A stretch of 64,000 nt of DNA from Robertmurraya siralis (GCF_005502275.1 NZ_SWLZ01000007.1:62001-126000); one strand, 5' to 3'. Shown: positions 8,773 through 17,949, counted from the first letter of the stretch. Program-made: numbers and translations. Notes: generated from the letters alone by a model not told the origin.

Positions 8773-10636
8773 ACTTTATTCTAGAAACGATGTCCTTCCA
8801 AATGCGTTGATGAGGTGCCGTCGCTTCTACATATTTGATATCGGAGGGAGTATCCTTCCCAATCCAGACACCAGCCGTTGTTGTATCGGTTAATCCAATG
8901 AACCAAAAGTCATAATAATCATTGGTTGTACCTGTCTTTCCTCCAATATATGAACTTTGGAAATTTGCTTTTTTTCCCGTACCTGATGTGACAACCTTAT
9001 TTAAGGCTGTGCGCATTTTCGCTATTGTTGTAAGATTCCAGACTTGAACGGGTGTGTCTTCCCAGTGATAGAGGACGTTCCCATTTAAATCTGTAACCTG
9101 TCGGATTGCTCTCGCTGGTTGAAAAAACCCTTCCGTCGCAAAGACAGTATAGGCATTTGTTAATTCTAAGGGAGTCATTCCATAAGTAAATCCGCCAATC
9201 GCTGACGGCAAGCGATAATCTTCATCTGTAATCCGTTTAAATTGAAATTTATTCAAGTCATTAAAGGCATTTTCAATACCGGTTTTATTCAAAATCCGTA
9301 CCGCTGGTGTATTGTAAGAGCGCATAAGTGCCTGTTCTAATGAAACCTTTCCATATGTTCCACCGCCATAATTTTTCGGGCAATAACCCTTTACGCAAAA
9401 ATCGTCGGCACTGATTTTTTCATCAAGTGAAGCGTTCGTTTGATTGATATAAGGTGCGTATACTAGAAGCGGCTTAATTGCTGAGCCTGGTTGCCGATAA
9501 GCTTGGAATGCCCGGTTAAAATCGTATTTTTGATAATTTTTTCCGCCAACAAGGGCAATGACTTCATGTGCTTGGTGATCAATAACGGTGGCAGAGCCTT
9601 CAATATCCTTATAAGGGAGATTGTTTTTAACAGCTTGGACAGCTCTTTTCTGGACAGCTGGATCCAATGCAGTCTCAATTATCACTCCTGAGGCAAGCAC
9701 TTCCTCCATTCTTAACTTTAAATCACGCTTTAGGTTCTCTTGTTGGCTGGGGTTAGCTCGTTCGATTTTACTTTGAAAGCCTTCTGTAGTTGAGATCAGT
9801 TCTTTTAATTCAGCTTCTACATAAGTTATATAATCGGGGTATTCATCTGTTCTGTTTCGCAAATGTATCTCGATCGTTTCTGCTTTCATCGCAACCGCTT
9901 CTTCGTTGTTGATTACCCCTTCTCGTTCCATCAAATCTATTAATCGTTCTTGTCGAGCTTTTGTACGATCGAAATATTTAATAGGATTGTAGAATGATGG
10001 ATTGTTTGGGATGGAAGCTAAAAAGGCTTGCTCTGCAGCAGTTAACTCTTCCGTCTTTTTTTGAAAATATGTATTGGCAGCAGCTTCAATGCCATAGGCA
10101 CCATTTTGAAAATAGACAGTATTTAAATAAAGCTCTAAAATGGCTTCTTTCGTATAAGTGCGTTCGAGTTGATAGGCATATAAAACCTCACTCAGCTTGC
10201 GATTATAAGATTGCTCATAATTTAAGTATAAATTCCGTGCAAGTTGCTGTGTAATCGTACTTGCACCTTCTTCAATCTCATTGGCTGATATATTGACAGC
10301 CAACGCTCTTCCCATTGCCGTTAAATCAAAGCCAGGATGTTCGTAAAAATGTTGATCTTCCGACAGAATAAATAAATTTTTGGTGAATTCGGGTATGCGT
10401 TCAGAGCTTATGTAAATACGGTTCATCGGCTTATAGATTTCTGAAACGATGTCATTATTGCGATCTTTAATATAGCTAGTTTGCGTTAATTTGGTCTCGG
10501 CAATATTGATTCGTTCATCTAATATGCGATGGAAGCTTTGAACTTGCCCTGCCTCAGTGGTAACAAGCATGATAAGGAAAATAAAAAAAGGCAAGAGCAA
10601 TATTATGAAAAAATAGCCGGTGAACATTCGCACCAT
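8771..10636 (-). CDS. pbpD: Bifunctional penicillin-binding protein (PBP4/PbpD-like)
   Basis: This class A PBP of about 621 residues polymerises and cross-links peptidoglycan on the outer face of the membrane. An N-terminal anchor (FFIILLLPFFIFLIMLV) precedes the GT51 glycosyltransferase domain, with EDQHFYEHPGFD and the catalytic region ASTITQQLARNLYL. The transpeptidase domain carries the SxxK motif GSAIKP, the SxN motif SYNTPA and GGKTGTTNDYYDFWF. The length is close to B. subtilis PbpD (624). A TTG at 10687 would add 17 residues, but AAGGA supports the ATG at 10636. The neighbourhood (yufK, kapD, kapB) matches the pbpD locus. Confidence 0.93.
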   Translation of the reverse strand: MVRMFTGYFFIILLLPFFIFLIMLVTTEAGQVQSFHRILDERINIAETKLTQTSYIKDRNNDIVSEIYKPMNRIYISSERIPEFTKNLFILSEDQHFYEHPGFDLTAMGRALAVNISANEIEEGASTITQQLARNLYLNYEQSYNRKLSEVLYAYQLERTYTKEAILELYLNTVYFQNGAYGIEAAANTYFQKKTEELTAAEQAFLASIPNNPSFYNPIKYFDRTKARQERLIDLMEREGVINNEEAVAMKAETIEIHLRNRTDEYPDYITYVEAELKELISTTEGFQSKIERANPSQQENLKRDLKLRMEEVLASGVIIETALDPAVQKRAVQAVKNNLPYKDIEGSATVIDHQAHEVIALVGGKNYQKYDFNRAFQAYRQPGSAIKPLLVYAPYINQTNASLDEKISADDFCVKGYCPKNYGGGTYGKVSLEQALMRSYNTPAVRILNKTGIENAFNDLNKFQFKRITDEDYRLPSAIGGFTYGMTPLELTNAYTVFATEGFFQPARAIRQVTDLNGNVLYHWEDTPVQVWNLTTIAKMRTALNKVVTSGTGKKANFQSSYIGGKTGTTNDYYDFWFIGLTDTTTAGVWIGKDTPSDIKYVEATAPHQRIWKDIVSRIK

Positions 10637-10943
10637 GTTAATCCATTCCTTTTCAAAAACTTCGGATTCTTTAAATTCAAGTTCCAAATTCTAGGACTTA
10701 CATCATTATATGTCATCTTTATCGAATGTACAATCTAAGAACAAGCTTCTGTAGAAAAGATGTAAAGAGATGTTTTAAAACTTTAGCCTAATTCGTTATC
10801 GTACAGAATAAGATCATTATATGAAGATAGGGATAATAAAAATGTTATCGAAAAGAGTCTCCTTTTTACAGAAAAGTTAAAAAACTAGATTCGAAAAATG
10901 CTATAATAAAAAGATAATCATATGCGAAAGGGAGGGGAAATAT
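10637..10943. other. Intergenic region between divergent pbpD and kapD
   Basis: About 307 bases contain the kapD promoter at the right end and presumably the pbpD promoter at the left. B. subtilis has yuxJ, a transporter gene, at this position; no remnant of it is seen here. Confidence 0.4.
10899..10907 (+). promoter_or_regulatory. Extended -10 promoter of kapD
   Basis: TGCTATAAT is a perfect extended -10 element about 37 bases before the kapD start. No good -35 hexamer lies at the right distance (it is A-rich), as expected for an extended -10 promoter. Confidence 0.6.
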
Positions 10944-11564
10944 GTGGTCGATCATCAATATTTGTTTATTGATTTTGAATTTACAATGCCTGAGCGCAGT
11001 GTAAAATATAAGGGATTTTATCCGGAAATTATCGAGGTGGGAATTGTAGCTGTTCGAGGCAACCAAGTATATGAAGAGTATTCTTCCTATGTTTTACCAG
11101 AGCGATTTCCAATTTTATCTGAACGGTGCAAGTCCTTTTTAGGTATTTCGCAAGAACAAGTCGACGCAGGAATTCCGTTTGCAGAATTAGTGAAGAAATT
11201 TGAAGACATTACCGCTGATATTAAAAAAAATACGATTGTTACCTGGGGAAATATGGACATGAAAGTTTTTCGCAATAGTTGTCAAAAAGGGAGCTATTCA
11301 TTTCCATTGAAGGGACAAGAAATTGATTTATCGATGGAATATAAACGCTTCTTCGGCGATCAAAATCAAACAGGATTGTGGAAGGCAGTTGAGGAATACG
11401 GAAAAGAAGGGGTTGGAAAGCATCATAGAGCTTTGGATGACGCTCTTACAACCTATCATATTTTTAAATTAGTTGAAAAGGACAAGAGGTACTTAAAGAA
11501 GCATGAACCAACAACAATTGGTGACAGAGTTGATTTCTCAAAACTTTTTAATAATCTCGCATAA
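10944..11564 (+). CDS. kapD: 3'-5' exonuclease-like sporulation inhibitor KapD
   Basis: This 206-residue DEDDh-family exonuclease domain has D and E of FIDFEF near residues 10-12 and the H..D pair in HHRALDDALTTYH near residues 167-179. In B. subtilis KapD inhibits the KinA phosphorelay pathway to sporulation; whether this needs nuclease activity is not known to me. The start is GTG with a GGAGGGG ribosome site. It converges on kapB and shares a bidirectional terminator with it. Length and synteny agree with KapD. Confidence 0.88.
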   Translation: MVDHQYLFIDFEFTMPERSVKYKGFYPEIIEVGIVAVRGNQVYEEYSSYVLPERFPILSERCKSFLGISQEQVDAGIPFAELVKKFEDITADIKKNTIVTWGNMDMKVFRNSCQKGSYSFPLKGQEIDLSMEYKRFFGDQNQTGLWKAVEEYGKEGVGKHHRALDDALTTYHIFKLVEKDKRYLKKHEPTTIGDRVDFSKLFNNLA

Positions 11565-11597
11565 TAAGCCAAATCACTTATAAAAGATTTGGCTTAT
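11564..11597. terminator. Bidirectional terminator between kapD and kapB
   Basis: ATAAGCCAAATC at 11564-11575 pairs perfectly with GATTTGGCTTAT at 11586-11597 around a 10-base loop, just after the kapD stop. Confidence 0.8.
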
Positions 11598-11626
11598 AAA
11601 CATTTGCTCCCTATAAGATGAGAAGT

Positions 11627-12007
11627 TTATTTGAAATAGTCCTTTTCAAGAGCTTCAAGATTTTTAATACTCTTTTGAGCCCATAAAGAATCTTCAGCTT
11701 TTAATTCCTCCTTCATCTTCATGACCGCTTCTTTTAAAGACGTAACATATTCTGGTATTTCTCCAGCATAAGGTTTGACCATTTTTATAGGTATATTGGC
11801 TTGCTCCCTATAGGCAAGCGCACGCCGTTCATGGAATAACGGCACGTCTATCTCCTTGCCTGAATGGATATCTCCCTGCATTGGGTGCTTAGCTACTGCT
11901 AATACCCTCACTAAATATTTATCCCCACGAATATCGGTGATTTCTCCAATATACTTCCCTGTTTTATAAAAGGCTGTCACGGAATCGCCAATTTTGAGTT
12001 CAGTCAT
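11627..12007 (-). CDS. kapB: Kinase-associated protein KapB
   Basis: The frame is open to 12130, but AAAGGAG supports the ATG at 12007. This gives a 126-residue protein starting MTELKIGDSVTAFYKTGKYI, the expected start and size of KapB (about 128 residues). In B. subtilis kapB follows kinB and is required for the KinB sporulation phosphorelay branch. Here no kinB lies next to it; a cyclophilin gene takes the upstream position. It may therefore have its own promoter in the 120 bases shared with the divergent cyclophilin gene. Confidence 0.85.
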   Translation of the reverse strand: MTELKIGDSVTAFYKTGKYIGEITDIRGDKYLVRVLAVAKHPMQGDIHSGKEIDVPLFHERRALAYREQANIPIKMVKPYAGEIPEYVTSLKEAVMKMKEELKAEDSLWAQKSIKNLEALEKDYFK

Positions 12008-12129
12008 ATACTTGCTCCTTTCCAAATGGTTTAACAATGATTTATCATAATTATGACGGAATGAAGTCAATATCACAATATTTGTGCTAAAAGCATCAAT
12101 AGATAGATATTTTGTATGGAGGGAATTCA

Positions 12130-12831
12130 ATGAAGAAAGGGCATTATCTAGTTATTGTTCTAGTAGCCGTTCTCTTGTTTGGAACTTATTTTTATTTATT
12201 AAAAAGTGGGCAAGATGAAGGTGTTGAGAAAGAAAATGAAACTTTTCCACAGTTGACAACAGAGGTTCTTCCTGGAGAGCGTCTTGTGGAGCTGGAAACA
12301 TCTATGGGGATAATTAAAATCAAGTTGTTCCCGGAACAGGCGCCAAAAACAGTAGAGAACTTTATCACTCATAGCGAAAATGGCTATTACGATGGCCTTA
12401 CTTTTCATCGCATTTTGAATGATTTTATGATTCAAGGTGGAGATCCGCTTGGTACAGGCGCAGGTGGTGAAAGCATTTATGGTGAGTTTTTTGAAGATGA
12501 AATATCACCGCAGCTTTATAACTTGCGCGGTGCGTTATCGATGGCCAATATGGGGGTGAAAAATACGAATTCAAGTCAGTTTTTCATTGTTCAACGCAAA
12601 CATGTTGATGAGAATCAAGTAAAAGATTTGGAAAAAGCAAACTATCCACAGAAAATAATAGAAGCGTATAAGGCAAATGGGGGCACACCTTGGTTAGATC
12701 AGGCACATACTGTGTTTGGACAGGTAATTGAAGGAATGGATGTGGTTGATAAAATAGCATCTGTACCTGTTGACTCTCAAGGGAAACCTAATGAGGACGT
12801 CTTAATTAAGAAAATAACCGTTTTACAATAG
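12130..12831 (+). CDS. Membrane-anchored cyclophilin-type peptidyl-prolyl isomerase
   Basis: This 233-residue protein starts at the ATG at 12130, supported by GGAGGG. An N-terminal membrane segment ([19 protein letters not shown]) without a lipobox cysteine is followed by a cyclophilin domain from about residue 45. Motifs include [30 protein letters not shown] and [14 protein letters not shown]. The catalytic arginine lies in FHRI. It probably catalyses proline isomerisation of exported proteins on the outer membrane face. It occupies the place where kinB lies in B. subtilis. Confidence 0.88.
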   Translation: MKKGHYLVIVLVAVLLFGTYFYLLKSGQDEGVEKENETFPQLTTEVLPGERLVELETSMGIIKIKLFPEQAPKTVENFITHSENGYYDGLTFHRILNDFMIQGGDPLGTGAGGESIYGEFFEDEISPQLYNLRGALSMANMGVKNTNSSQFFIVQRKHVDENQVKDLEKANYPQKIIEAYKANGGTPWLDQAHTVFGQVIEGMDVVDKIASVPVDSQGKPNEDVLIKKITVLQ

Positions 12832-12957
12832 TGGAACAGCACTTAAAGGCAACTTATTGTGAATTAAGCTGAAATAATGGTGTGGCCGGAACCGAACTGC
12901 TATAATATTTGAATGGAAGAGGATGGTTGAAAAACTGGATCAGAGAGGAAGAATGTC

Positions 12958-13167
12958 ATGTTTGACTGGACGATTTTATCGCTCTTTTTATATTTTCCTG
13001 AGGATAAAACAGAGTATATCCCGGCGGCGATCACATCTGTCATTTTTCTTATTGCTGCTATACTGACGATGCGGTTTATCATGAAAAAGTCGAAACAAGA
13101 AGAGGAAAAAACGAAAGCTCTTGAGGAGAAGATGCTTCAGTATTCGCAAGAAGAAAAGAAAGAATGA
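12958..13167 (+). CDS. Small membrane protein, unknown function
   Basis: This 69-residue protein has one or two hydrophobic segments (TILSLFLYF and ITSVIFLIAAILTMRFIM) and a highly charged, probably coiled-coil tail rich in K and E. A GAGGAAG ribosome site precedes the ATG, and a TATAAT lies at 12901-12906. A strong bidirectional terminator follows. I do not recognise a family. Confidence 0.6.
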   Translation: MFDWTILSLFLYFPEDKTEYIPAAITSVIFLIAAILTMRFIMKKSKQEEEKTKALEEKMLQYSQEEKKE

Positions 13168-13170
13168 GGG

Positions 13171-13215
13171 ATAAAAGGAAGCCAACCTCAGCATTGAGGA
13201 GCAGCTTCCTTTTAT
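13171..13215. terminator. Bidirectional terminator between the small membrane gene and patB
   Basis: ATAAAAGGAAGC at 13171-13182 pairs with GCTTCCTTTTAT at 13204-13215, with an inner CCTCA/TGAGG stem and T runs on both strands. Confidence 0.87.
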
Positions 13216-13246
13216 GGTGCTTTATATTGAGACCTTTTATCTCAAT

Positions 13247-14416
13247 TTAAGTGAAGGCAGTTTTCAAACGTTTCAGTCCTTCAACTAGGGTGTCGTGTGT
13301 ACAAGCTATGTTCATTCGCACGAAGCCTTCTCCGCCATGTCCATATTTTGGTCCAGGCTCAAGTCCGAGTTTTCCTTTTTTGATGAGGCGTTCTTTCAGT
13401 TCTTCGTCTGACAGACCAAGCTTGCGACAATCGATCCAAAGTAGGTAAGTTCCATCAGGCTGCATCACAGTAAGATTTGGTAATTCGTTCTCAATGAAGC
13501 TCGTTGCTGTTGCTACGTTTTTCTGCAAATAAACTAGAAGCTCCTCTAACCAAACATCACCATATTTATAAGCAGCCTCCATTGCGATAATCCCAAAAGT
13601 ATTTAAACTGAAAAATCCAAGCTTATTTTGCACATCTTTAAAGAGGCTGCGGATTTCTTTGTTTGGAATAATTGCAGCCGAAGCTTGCAAACCGGCTAAA
13701 TTAAACGTTTTGCTTGGTGCAATACAAGTAATAATCTGCTCTTTGTACCTCTCATCTAATGAGGCAATTGGTAGATGCCTATTCGGTTTGAACATAAGAT
13801 CAGAATGGATTTCATCGGATAAAATATAACAGTTATATTGAATGCAAAGCTCTGCTATTCTTGTTAATTCATCCCTATTCCATGCGCGTCCACTCGGATT
13901 ATGGGGATTACAAAGCAGAAACAGCTTTACACCTTCCTTGAGCTTTTCCTCAAAATCGGCAAAATCAATTTCATAGCGATTGTTTTTCCATTTCAAAGGA
14001 GAATTGACGACAATTCGTTCATTTTTTTCAATCATATTGAAAAAAGGTGTATAGACCGGAGATTGAAGCATAACTTTATCGCCACGATCCGTAAGTGCTT
14101 GAATAGCCATTCCGATCGATGGAACAACGCCTGGGCTATAAAGAATCGCTGAATGGTCAATTTCCCAATCATGACGTTTTTTTACCCATGCTTGAATAGT
14201 TTGTGAGACGCTGTCAGGAACATAGGTATAGCCATAAATTCCATGGTCTATTCTATTTTTTAAGGCCTCGGTGACCTCAAGTGGTGGTTCAAAGTCCATA
14301 TCAGCTACCCACATTGGTAGAACTTCTTCTGTTCCGAAAACAACTCGATTCATTCCCCATTTAACAGAGGCTGTGTTAAGGCGATCAATTTTCTTATGAA
14401 AGTCATAAATTCCCAT
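13247..14416 (-). CDS. patB: Cystathionine beta-lyase / MalY-type aminotransferase PatB
   Basis: This fold-type I PLP enzyme of 389 residues, nearly the length of B. subtilis PatB (387), begins MGIYDFHKKIDRL. The ATG at 14416 has a GGGGTG site; the upstream TTG at 14434 does not. Visible motifs are LPMWVADMDFEPP, CNPHNPSGRAW, the PLP pocket aspartate in LSDEIHSDL and the Schiff-base lysine in APSKTFNLAGLQ near residue 230. It likely cleaves cystathionine to homocysteine, pyruvate and ammonia, with possible cysteine desulfhydrase activity. It is monocistronic between terminators. Confidence 0.9.
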   Translation of the reverse strand: MGIYDFHKKIDRLNTASVKWGMNRVVFGTEEVLPMWVADMDFEPPLEVTEALKNRIDHGIYGYTYVPDSVSQTIQAWVKKRHDWEIDHSAILYSPGVVPSIGMAIQALTDRGDKVMLQSPVYTPFFNMIEKNERIVVNSPLKWKNNRYEIDFADFEEKLKEGVKLFLLCNPHNPSGRAWNRDELTRIAELCIQYNCYILSDEIHSDLMFKPNRHLPIASLDERYKEQIITCIAPSKTFNLAGLQASAAIIPNKEIRSLFKDVQNKLGFFSLNTFGIIAMEAAYKYGDVWLEELLVYLQKNVATATSFIENELPNLTVMQPDGTYLLWIDCRKLGLSDEELKERLIKKGKLGLEPGPKYGHGGEGFVRMNIACTHDTLVEGLKRLKTAFT

Positions 14417-14538
14417 TGCGGCACCCCGTTTCAATAAATATTAAGTTCATTATCCTTATGATAGAATATTAACCGTAAAATAGAAACTAATTGAGATTGT
14501 CTCTTTAAAACAAATACAAATTATTTTAGGTGATTGAA

Positions 14539-14799
14539 TTGGAAATGATAGAAACAAACATAAAGCTCGTTAAAATTTTGAAGGATTGGGATCCATTTGG
14601 TTATGGTGAAGAGTCATATGATCCGGAAATTGCTGATTCGATTGCCGCGGTTCATGCTCTTAATGATGAAGAGATGCTTGCTGAAAAAATCCAAGCAATT
14701 TATGAGTTTTCCTTTGAGGAGCTAATTCCGCTCGAACAATGTCAAAAAATCGCTCGAGCCTTGCTTACTATTAAGAATGAGGGAGCTTGTTCCATTTAG
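14539..14799 (+). CDS. yugE: YugE-like small protein (DUF1871)
   Basis: This short acidic protein has a WDPFGYGEESYDPEIAD stretch characteristic of the DUF1871/YugE family. Its location between patB and yugF matches B. subtilis. The start is uncertain: GTG at 14530 and ATG at 14545 are in frame, but AGGTG best fits the TTG at 14539, giving 86 residues. The stop codon lies inside the following stem-loop. The function of the family is unknown. Confidence 0.8.
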   Translation: MEMIETNIKLVKILKDWDPFGYGEESYDPEIADSIAAVHALNDEEMLAEKIQAIYEFSFEELIPLEQCQKIARALLTIKNEGACSI

Positions 14800-14824
14800 A
14801 GGTGTCTCAATCGACACCTCTAAA
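14795..14824. terminator. Stem-loop at the yugE stop codon, shared with yugF
   Basis: TTTAGAGGTGTC at 14795-14806 pairs perfectly with GACACCTCTAAA at 14813-14824 around a 6-base loop. It overlaps the yugE stop codon. The T tract is short on the plus strand. Confidence 0.65.
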
Positions 14825-14874
14825 CCAGCCCTTGTTTGTGGGAATTTCCCCCTGAGCAAAAAGTTCAACAAAGG

Positions 14875-15738
14875 TCAGTGAAGTTCATTTGCTTTAATCG
14901 TTGCATCTTCATCATTCACAATAAAATTCCTGATATGTAGAAAAACTTCTTCTGGCCGTTCTTCAGGAACTAAGTGACCAGTTTCCTCGAATACAATTAA
15001 ATTAGAATGCTTTAAATCGTGATGAAGTCGTTTACCGATCTGAAGCGGGACGACTTTGTCCTGCTCACCCCAAATTAATAAGCATGGAGTATTAATTTGA
15101 TGGAGTTTTTCCTTGGGGAGATCACCTTCCCGATGACGAATTAACCGCGTCAGCCCTTTAAAAATATCATCCGCTAAAAATGGCCGCATATACCCATGGA
15201 ACATTTCTTCATCAATTAAAGATTGATTGTAGACGACATTTTGGAGATTCTTCAATACGCCAGAGCGGGCTAAATGTCTTTTGACAATTAAATGAAAGAA
15301 TGGCAAATAACTTGCTAAAATTAAGGATTGCTTTGAACGTTCTAAATATCCTGAACTGCAGAGCAGTACCGCTCTTTTGACGAGATCAGGCTGCAAATAG
15401 GCAATGTTTAAAGAAATTTGGCCACCCATGGAATGACCGATAACGACAAATTCTTTTACTCCCAATTTTTGTGTAAGTTCAATGATCGATTTAGCCATAT
15501 TCTCATATGAATAAATAAATTGTGTTGATTTTCCACTATTTCCAAAGGGAGGAAGATCGACAGAAACGACATTATACTCTTCTTTTAGCAATGGAATTAA
15601 TCGGCGGAAGCTAAAAGAGGAAGATAAGAATCCATGTATTAAAACAAGCGTAATCGTTGAGGCTTCGTTTTTATAGTATTCATAGTAGAGGTCATTTCCA
15701 TTAATTTGCTGATGACCTTTATAATGAGGGCTCTCCAA
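14875..15738 (-). CDS. yugF: Alpha/beta hydrolase YugF
   Basis: This 287-residue soluble alpha/beta hydrolase has the oxyanion region LVLIHGFLSSSFSFR near residue 33, the nucleophile elbow GHSMGG near residue 101, the acid in LIWGEQDKVVP and the histidine in ETGHLVPEERPEE. Similarity to B. subtilis YugF extends over the whole chain as I recall it. The start is TTG at 15738 with a GGAGGAAG site. The substrate is unknown; it is probably an esterase or carbon-carbon hydrolase. Confidence 0.88.
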   Translation of the reverse strand: MESPHYKGHQQINGNDLYYEYYKNEASTITLVLIHGFLSSSFSFRRLIPLLKEEYNVVSVDLPPFGNSGKSTQFIYSYENMAKSIIELTQKLGVKEFVVIGHSMGGQISLNIAYLQPDLVKRAVLLCSSGYLERSKQSLILASYLPFFHLIVKRHLARSGVLKNLQNVVYNQSLIDEEMFHGYMRPFLADDIFKGLTRLIRHREGDLPKEKLHQINTPCLLIWGEQDKVVPLQIGKRLHHDLKHSNLIVFEETGHLVPEERPEEVFLHIRNFIVNDEDATIKANELH

Positions 15739-16050
15739 CTGAAACTTCCTCCTTCCAATTTAAAGGTCGTGCTTCCATTCTGCTGCAATAGTGCTTAAAT
15801 ATCAAAATAACGCTGATGATTTTTGCTCATTTTATGGGAAAACTAGGTCAGTTTGTTCAAGGTTCCTTATAGATCGAACGTGCAACAACGTTATATGGCA
15901 GACCTTTTTCCCCATTGCTCAATCTGAAATTGATCAACTTATGGATATTTTGCTATAATTTAGTTATTTTATGACGTTTGTATTTAATTTTTATTAATTT
16001 GAGTACGAATGTAAATTGCTAGCTATTTTGATATTAAAGGTGGGTCATGG
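15739..16050. other. Intergenic region between divergent yugF and alaR
   Basis: The 312 bases contain the alaR promoter and, near 15808-15835, a degenerate remnant (GATGATTTTTGCTCATTTT) resembling the dispersed palindromic repeat at 7306. Nothing else is recognised. Confidence 0.4.
15930..15959 (+). promoter_or_regulatory. Sigma-A promoter of alaR-alaT
   Basis: TTGATC at 15930-15935 and TATAAT at 15954-15959 are separated by 18 bases, with an extended TGC before the -10. The predicted start is about 85 bases before alaR. Confidence 0.65.
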
Positions 16051-16551
16051 ATGAAGCTAACTGAAAAAGAATTAGAGATCGTAGAAATTCTTGAACAAGA
16101 TGCTCGAACAAAAGTTGTTGATATCGCTAAAATGGTAAACATCAGTGTAAATGAAGCAGAGGCATTAATCAAGAAATTAGAGGAGAACAATGTGATCGTC
16201 CAGTATTCTTCTATTGTTGATTGGTCAAAAATATCTGGACATGAAGGTGTTACAGCGATGATCGATGTCAAGGTTACTCCGAAACGTGGGGTAGGCTTCG
16301 ATGAAATAGCAGAAAGGATTTATCGTTTTAAAGAAGTAAAAGCTTTGTATTTGATGTCTGGAGCGTATGATTTATCAGTTATTGTTGAAGGAAAATCGAT
16401 GAATGAAGTAGCAAACTTTGTTTCTCAAAAATTGTCCACATTAGATTCAGTGCTTTCTACCACCACTCATTTTATTTTAAAAAAATATAAGCATGACGGC
16501 ACCATTTTTGAAAAGGGCGAAAAAGATAAACGAATTGTGGTGTCACCTTAA
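16051..16551 (+). CDS. alaR: Lrp/AsnC-family regulator AlaR (YugG)
   Basis: This 166-residue regulator has an N-terminal winged helix-turn-helix (LEIVEILEQDARTKVVDIAKMVNISVNEAE is its segment at residues 6-35) and a C-terminal RAM ligand-binding domain (VKALYLMSGAYDLSVIVEG). An AAAGGTGG site 7 bases before the ATG supports the start. The stop overlaps the alaT start (TAATG), so the two are co-translated. In B. subtilis AlaR controls the alanine aminotransferase gene with which it is paired. Confidence 0.88.
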   Translation: MKLTEKELEIVEILEQDARTKVVDIAKMVNISVNEAEALIKKLEENNVIVQYSSIVDWSKISGHEGVTAMIDVKVTPKRGVGFDEIAERIYRFKEVKALYLMSGAYDLSVIVEGKSMNEVANFVSQKLSTLDSVLSTTTHFILKKYKHDGTIFEKGEKDKRIVVSP

Positions 16552-17720
16552 TGAAACAAACAAAAACATATTTATCAAAAACTGTGGAAGAACTAAAACC
16601 TTCTGGAATCCGCCGTTTTTTCGATCTTGCAGCGGGAATGGAAGGCGTTATTTCTCTTGGTGTTGGAGAACCTGACTTTGTAACATCATGGTCTGTCAGA
16701 GAAGCGGCCATTCTTTCTCTCGAACAAGGCTATACATCGTATACAGCAAATGCAGGCTTGCTTGAATTAAGAGAAGAAATCGCTGCCTATATGGAGAACA
16801 GCTTTGGCCTCCAGTACTCGGCAAGCAATGAAATGATTGTGACGGTGGGTGCCAGTCAGGCGCTAGATATAGCATTGAGAGCAGTGGTAGATCCGGGAGA
16901 TGAGGTCATTGTCATTGAACCAAGCTTTGTTTCCTATATCCCACTTGTCAATTTGGCCGGTGGCAAAGGTGTTGCTGTACAGACGAAAAAGGAAAATGAT
17001 TTTAAGGTTACACCAGCAGAGTTAGAGGAAGTAATCACGCATCGGACGAAGGCCATCATTCTTTGTTCTCCTAATAATCCTACTGGCACTATGCTTAATG
17101 AGCAGGATCTTGAGGCAATTGCTACCGTGGCGAAGAATCATGATTTAGTGATCATTTCTGACGAGATTTACGCTGAGCTTTCATATGATGAAAAATTTGT
17201 CAGCTTTGCCGCAATTGAAGAGATGAGAGAGAGAACGATCTTGATTTCTGGTTTCTCGAAAGGATTTGCAATGACGGGGTGGCGTTTAGGCTTCGTTTGT
17301 GCACCAAAGGAATTGACCGAGGCAATGCTAAAAATTCATCAATATGCGATGATGTGTGCACCGACAATGGCTCAATTTGCCGCAATTGAAGCGTTAAAGC
17401 ATGGCAATGAAGATGTAAACGGGATGAGAAAAAGCTACCGAAGAAGAAGAAATTATTTTGTGCAGTCATTAAATGAGATTGGTCTTGAATGCCATACGCC
17501 TGGAGGAGCATTTTATGCATTTCCATCTATCGAACGCACAGGGCTAACGTCAGAACAGTTTGCTGAAAGATTATTAGTGGAGGAAAAAGTAGCTGTTGTT
17601 CCCGGAAATGTATTTGGTCAAAGCGGTGAGGGGCATATACGTTGTTCCTATGCGTCTTCAATGGAACAATTGCAGGAGTCCATTAAAAGAATGAAGCGTT
17701 TTTTAGAGAGACAATTTTAA
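16551..17720 (+). CDS. alaT: Alanine aminotransferase AlaT (YugH), class I/II PLP
   Basis: This 389-residue aspartate-aminotransferase-family enzyme has SPNNPTGTMLN, the PLP-interacting ISDEIYAELSYD and the Schiff-base lysine in SGFSKGFAMTGWRLGF near residue 232. It probably interconverts alanine and pyruvate with 2-oxoglutarate. It overlaps alaR by one base (TAATG) and is closed by a strong terminator. In B. subtilis yugI lies nearby; here about 35 kb of other DNA separates them. Confidence 0.9.
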   Translation: MKQTKTYLSKTVEELKPSGIRRFFDLAAGMEGVISLGVGEPDFVTSWSVREAAILSLEQGYTSYTANAGLLELREEIAAYMENSFGLQYSASNEMIVTVGASQALDIALRAVVDPGDEVIVIEPSFVSYIPLVNLAGGKGVAVQTKKENDFKVTPAELEEVITHRTKAIILCSPNNPTGTMLNEQDLEAIATVAKNHDLVIISDEIYAELSYDEKFVSFAAIEEMRERTILISGFSKGFAMTGWRLGFVCAPKELTEAMLKIHQYAMMCAPTMAQFAAIEALKHGNEDVNGMRKSYRRRRNYFVQSLNEIGLECHTPGGAFYAFPSIERTGLTSEQFAERLLVEEKVAVVPGNVFGQSGEGHIRCSYASSMEQLQESIKRMKRFLERQF

Positions 17721-17727
17721 ATTTTTT

Positions 17728-17760
17728 AGAGATGCTGTCATGTCAGCGTCTCTTTTTTTG
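17728..17760 (+). terminator. Terminator of alaR-alaT
   Basis: AGAGATGCTG at 17728-17737 pairs with CAGCGTCTCT at 17744-17753 (one G-T pair), followed by seven T residues. Confidence 0.88.
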
Positions 17761-17776
17761 TCGGTTTTTGGCGTTT

Positions 17777-17856
17777 CGCCGATATATTTGAAAAAACGCC
17801 GATATAATCCGATTTTCGCCGATATATTTAAATAATCGCCGATATATCCAAAAGCA
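17777..17856. repeat. Four 20-bp tandem repeats, consensus CGCCGATATATTTGAAAAAA
   Basis: CGCCGATATA begins at 17777, 17797, 17817 and 17837, exactly 20 bases apart. The first ten bases of each unit are invariant and the last ten diverge. The array lies between two terminators, outside any gene. Confidence 0.8.
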
Positions 17857-17895
17857 TTGGATTTAGCGCCTCAGGTTTAAAACTAAATGGGGGAA

Positions 17896-17949
17896 TAAAA
17901 AGGCGAAGCTCTCCCAAGTGTGTATCAAAATACTTTTGGGACAGCTTCG
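17896..17949 (-). terminator. Terminator of the minus-strand membrane protein gene
   Basis: CGAAGCT (17904-17910) pairs with AGCTTCG (17943-17949), extended by TCCCAA/TTGGGA. On the minus strand the stem is followed by a T run. Confidence 0.8.
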
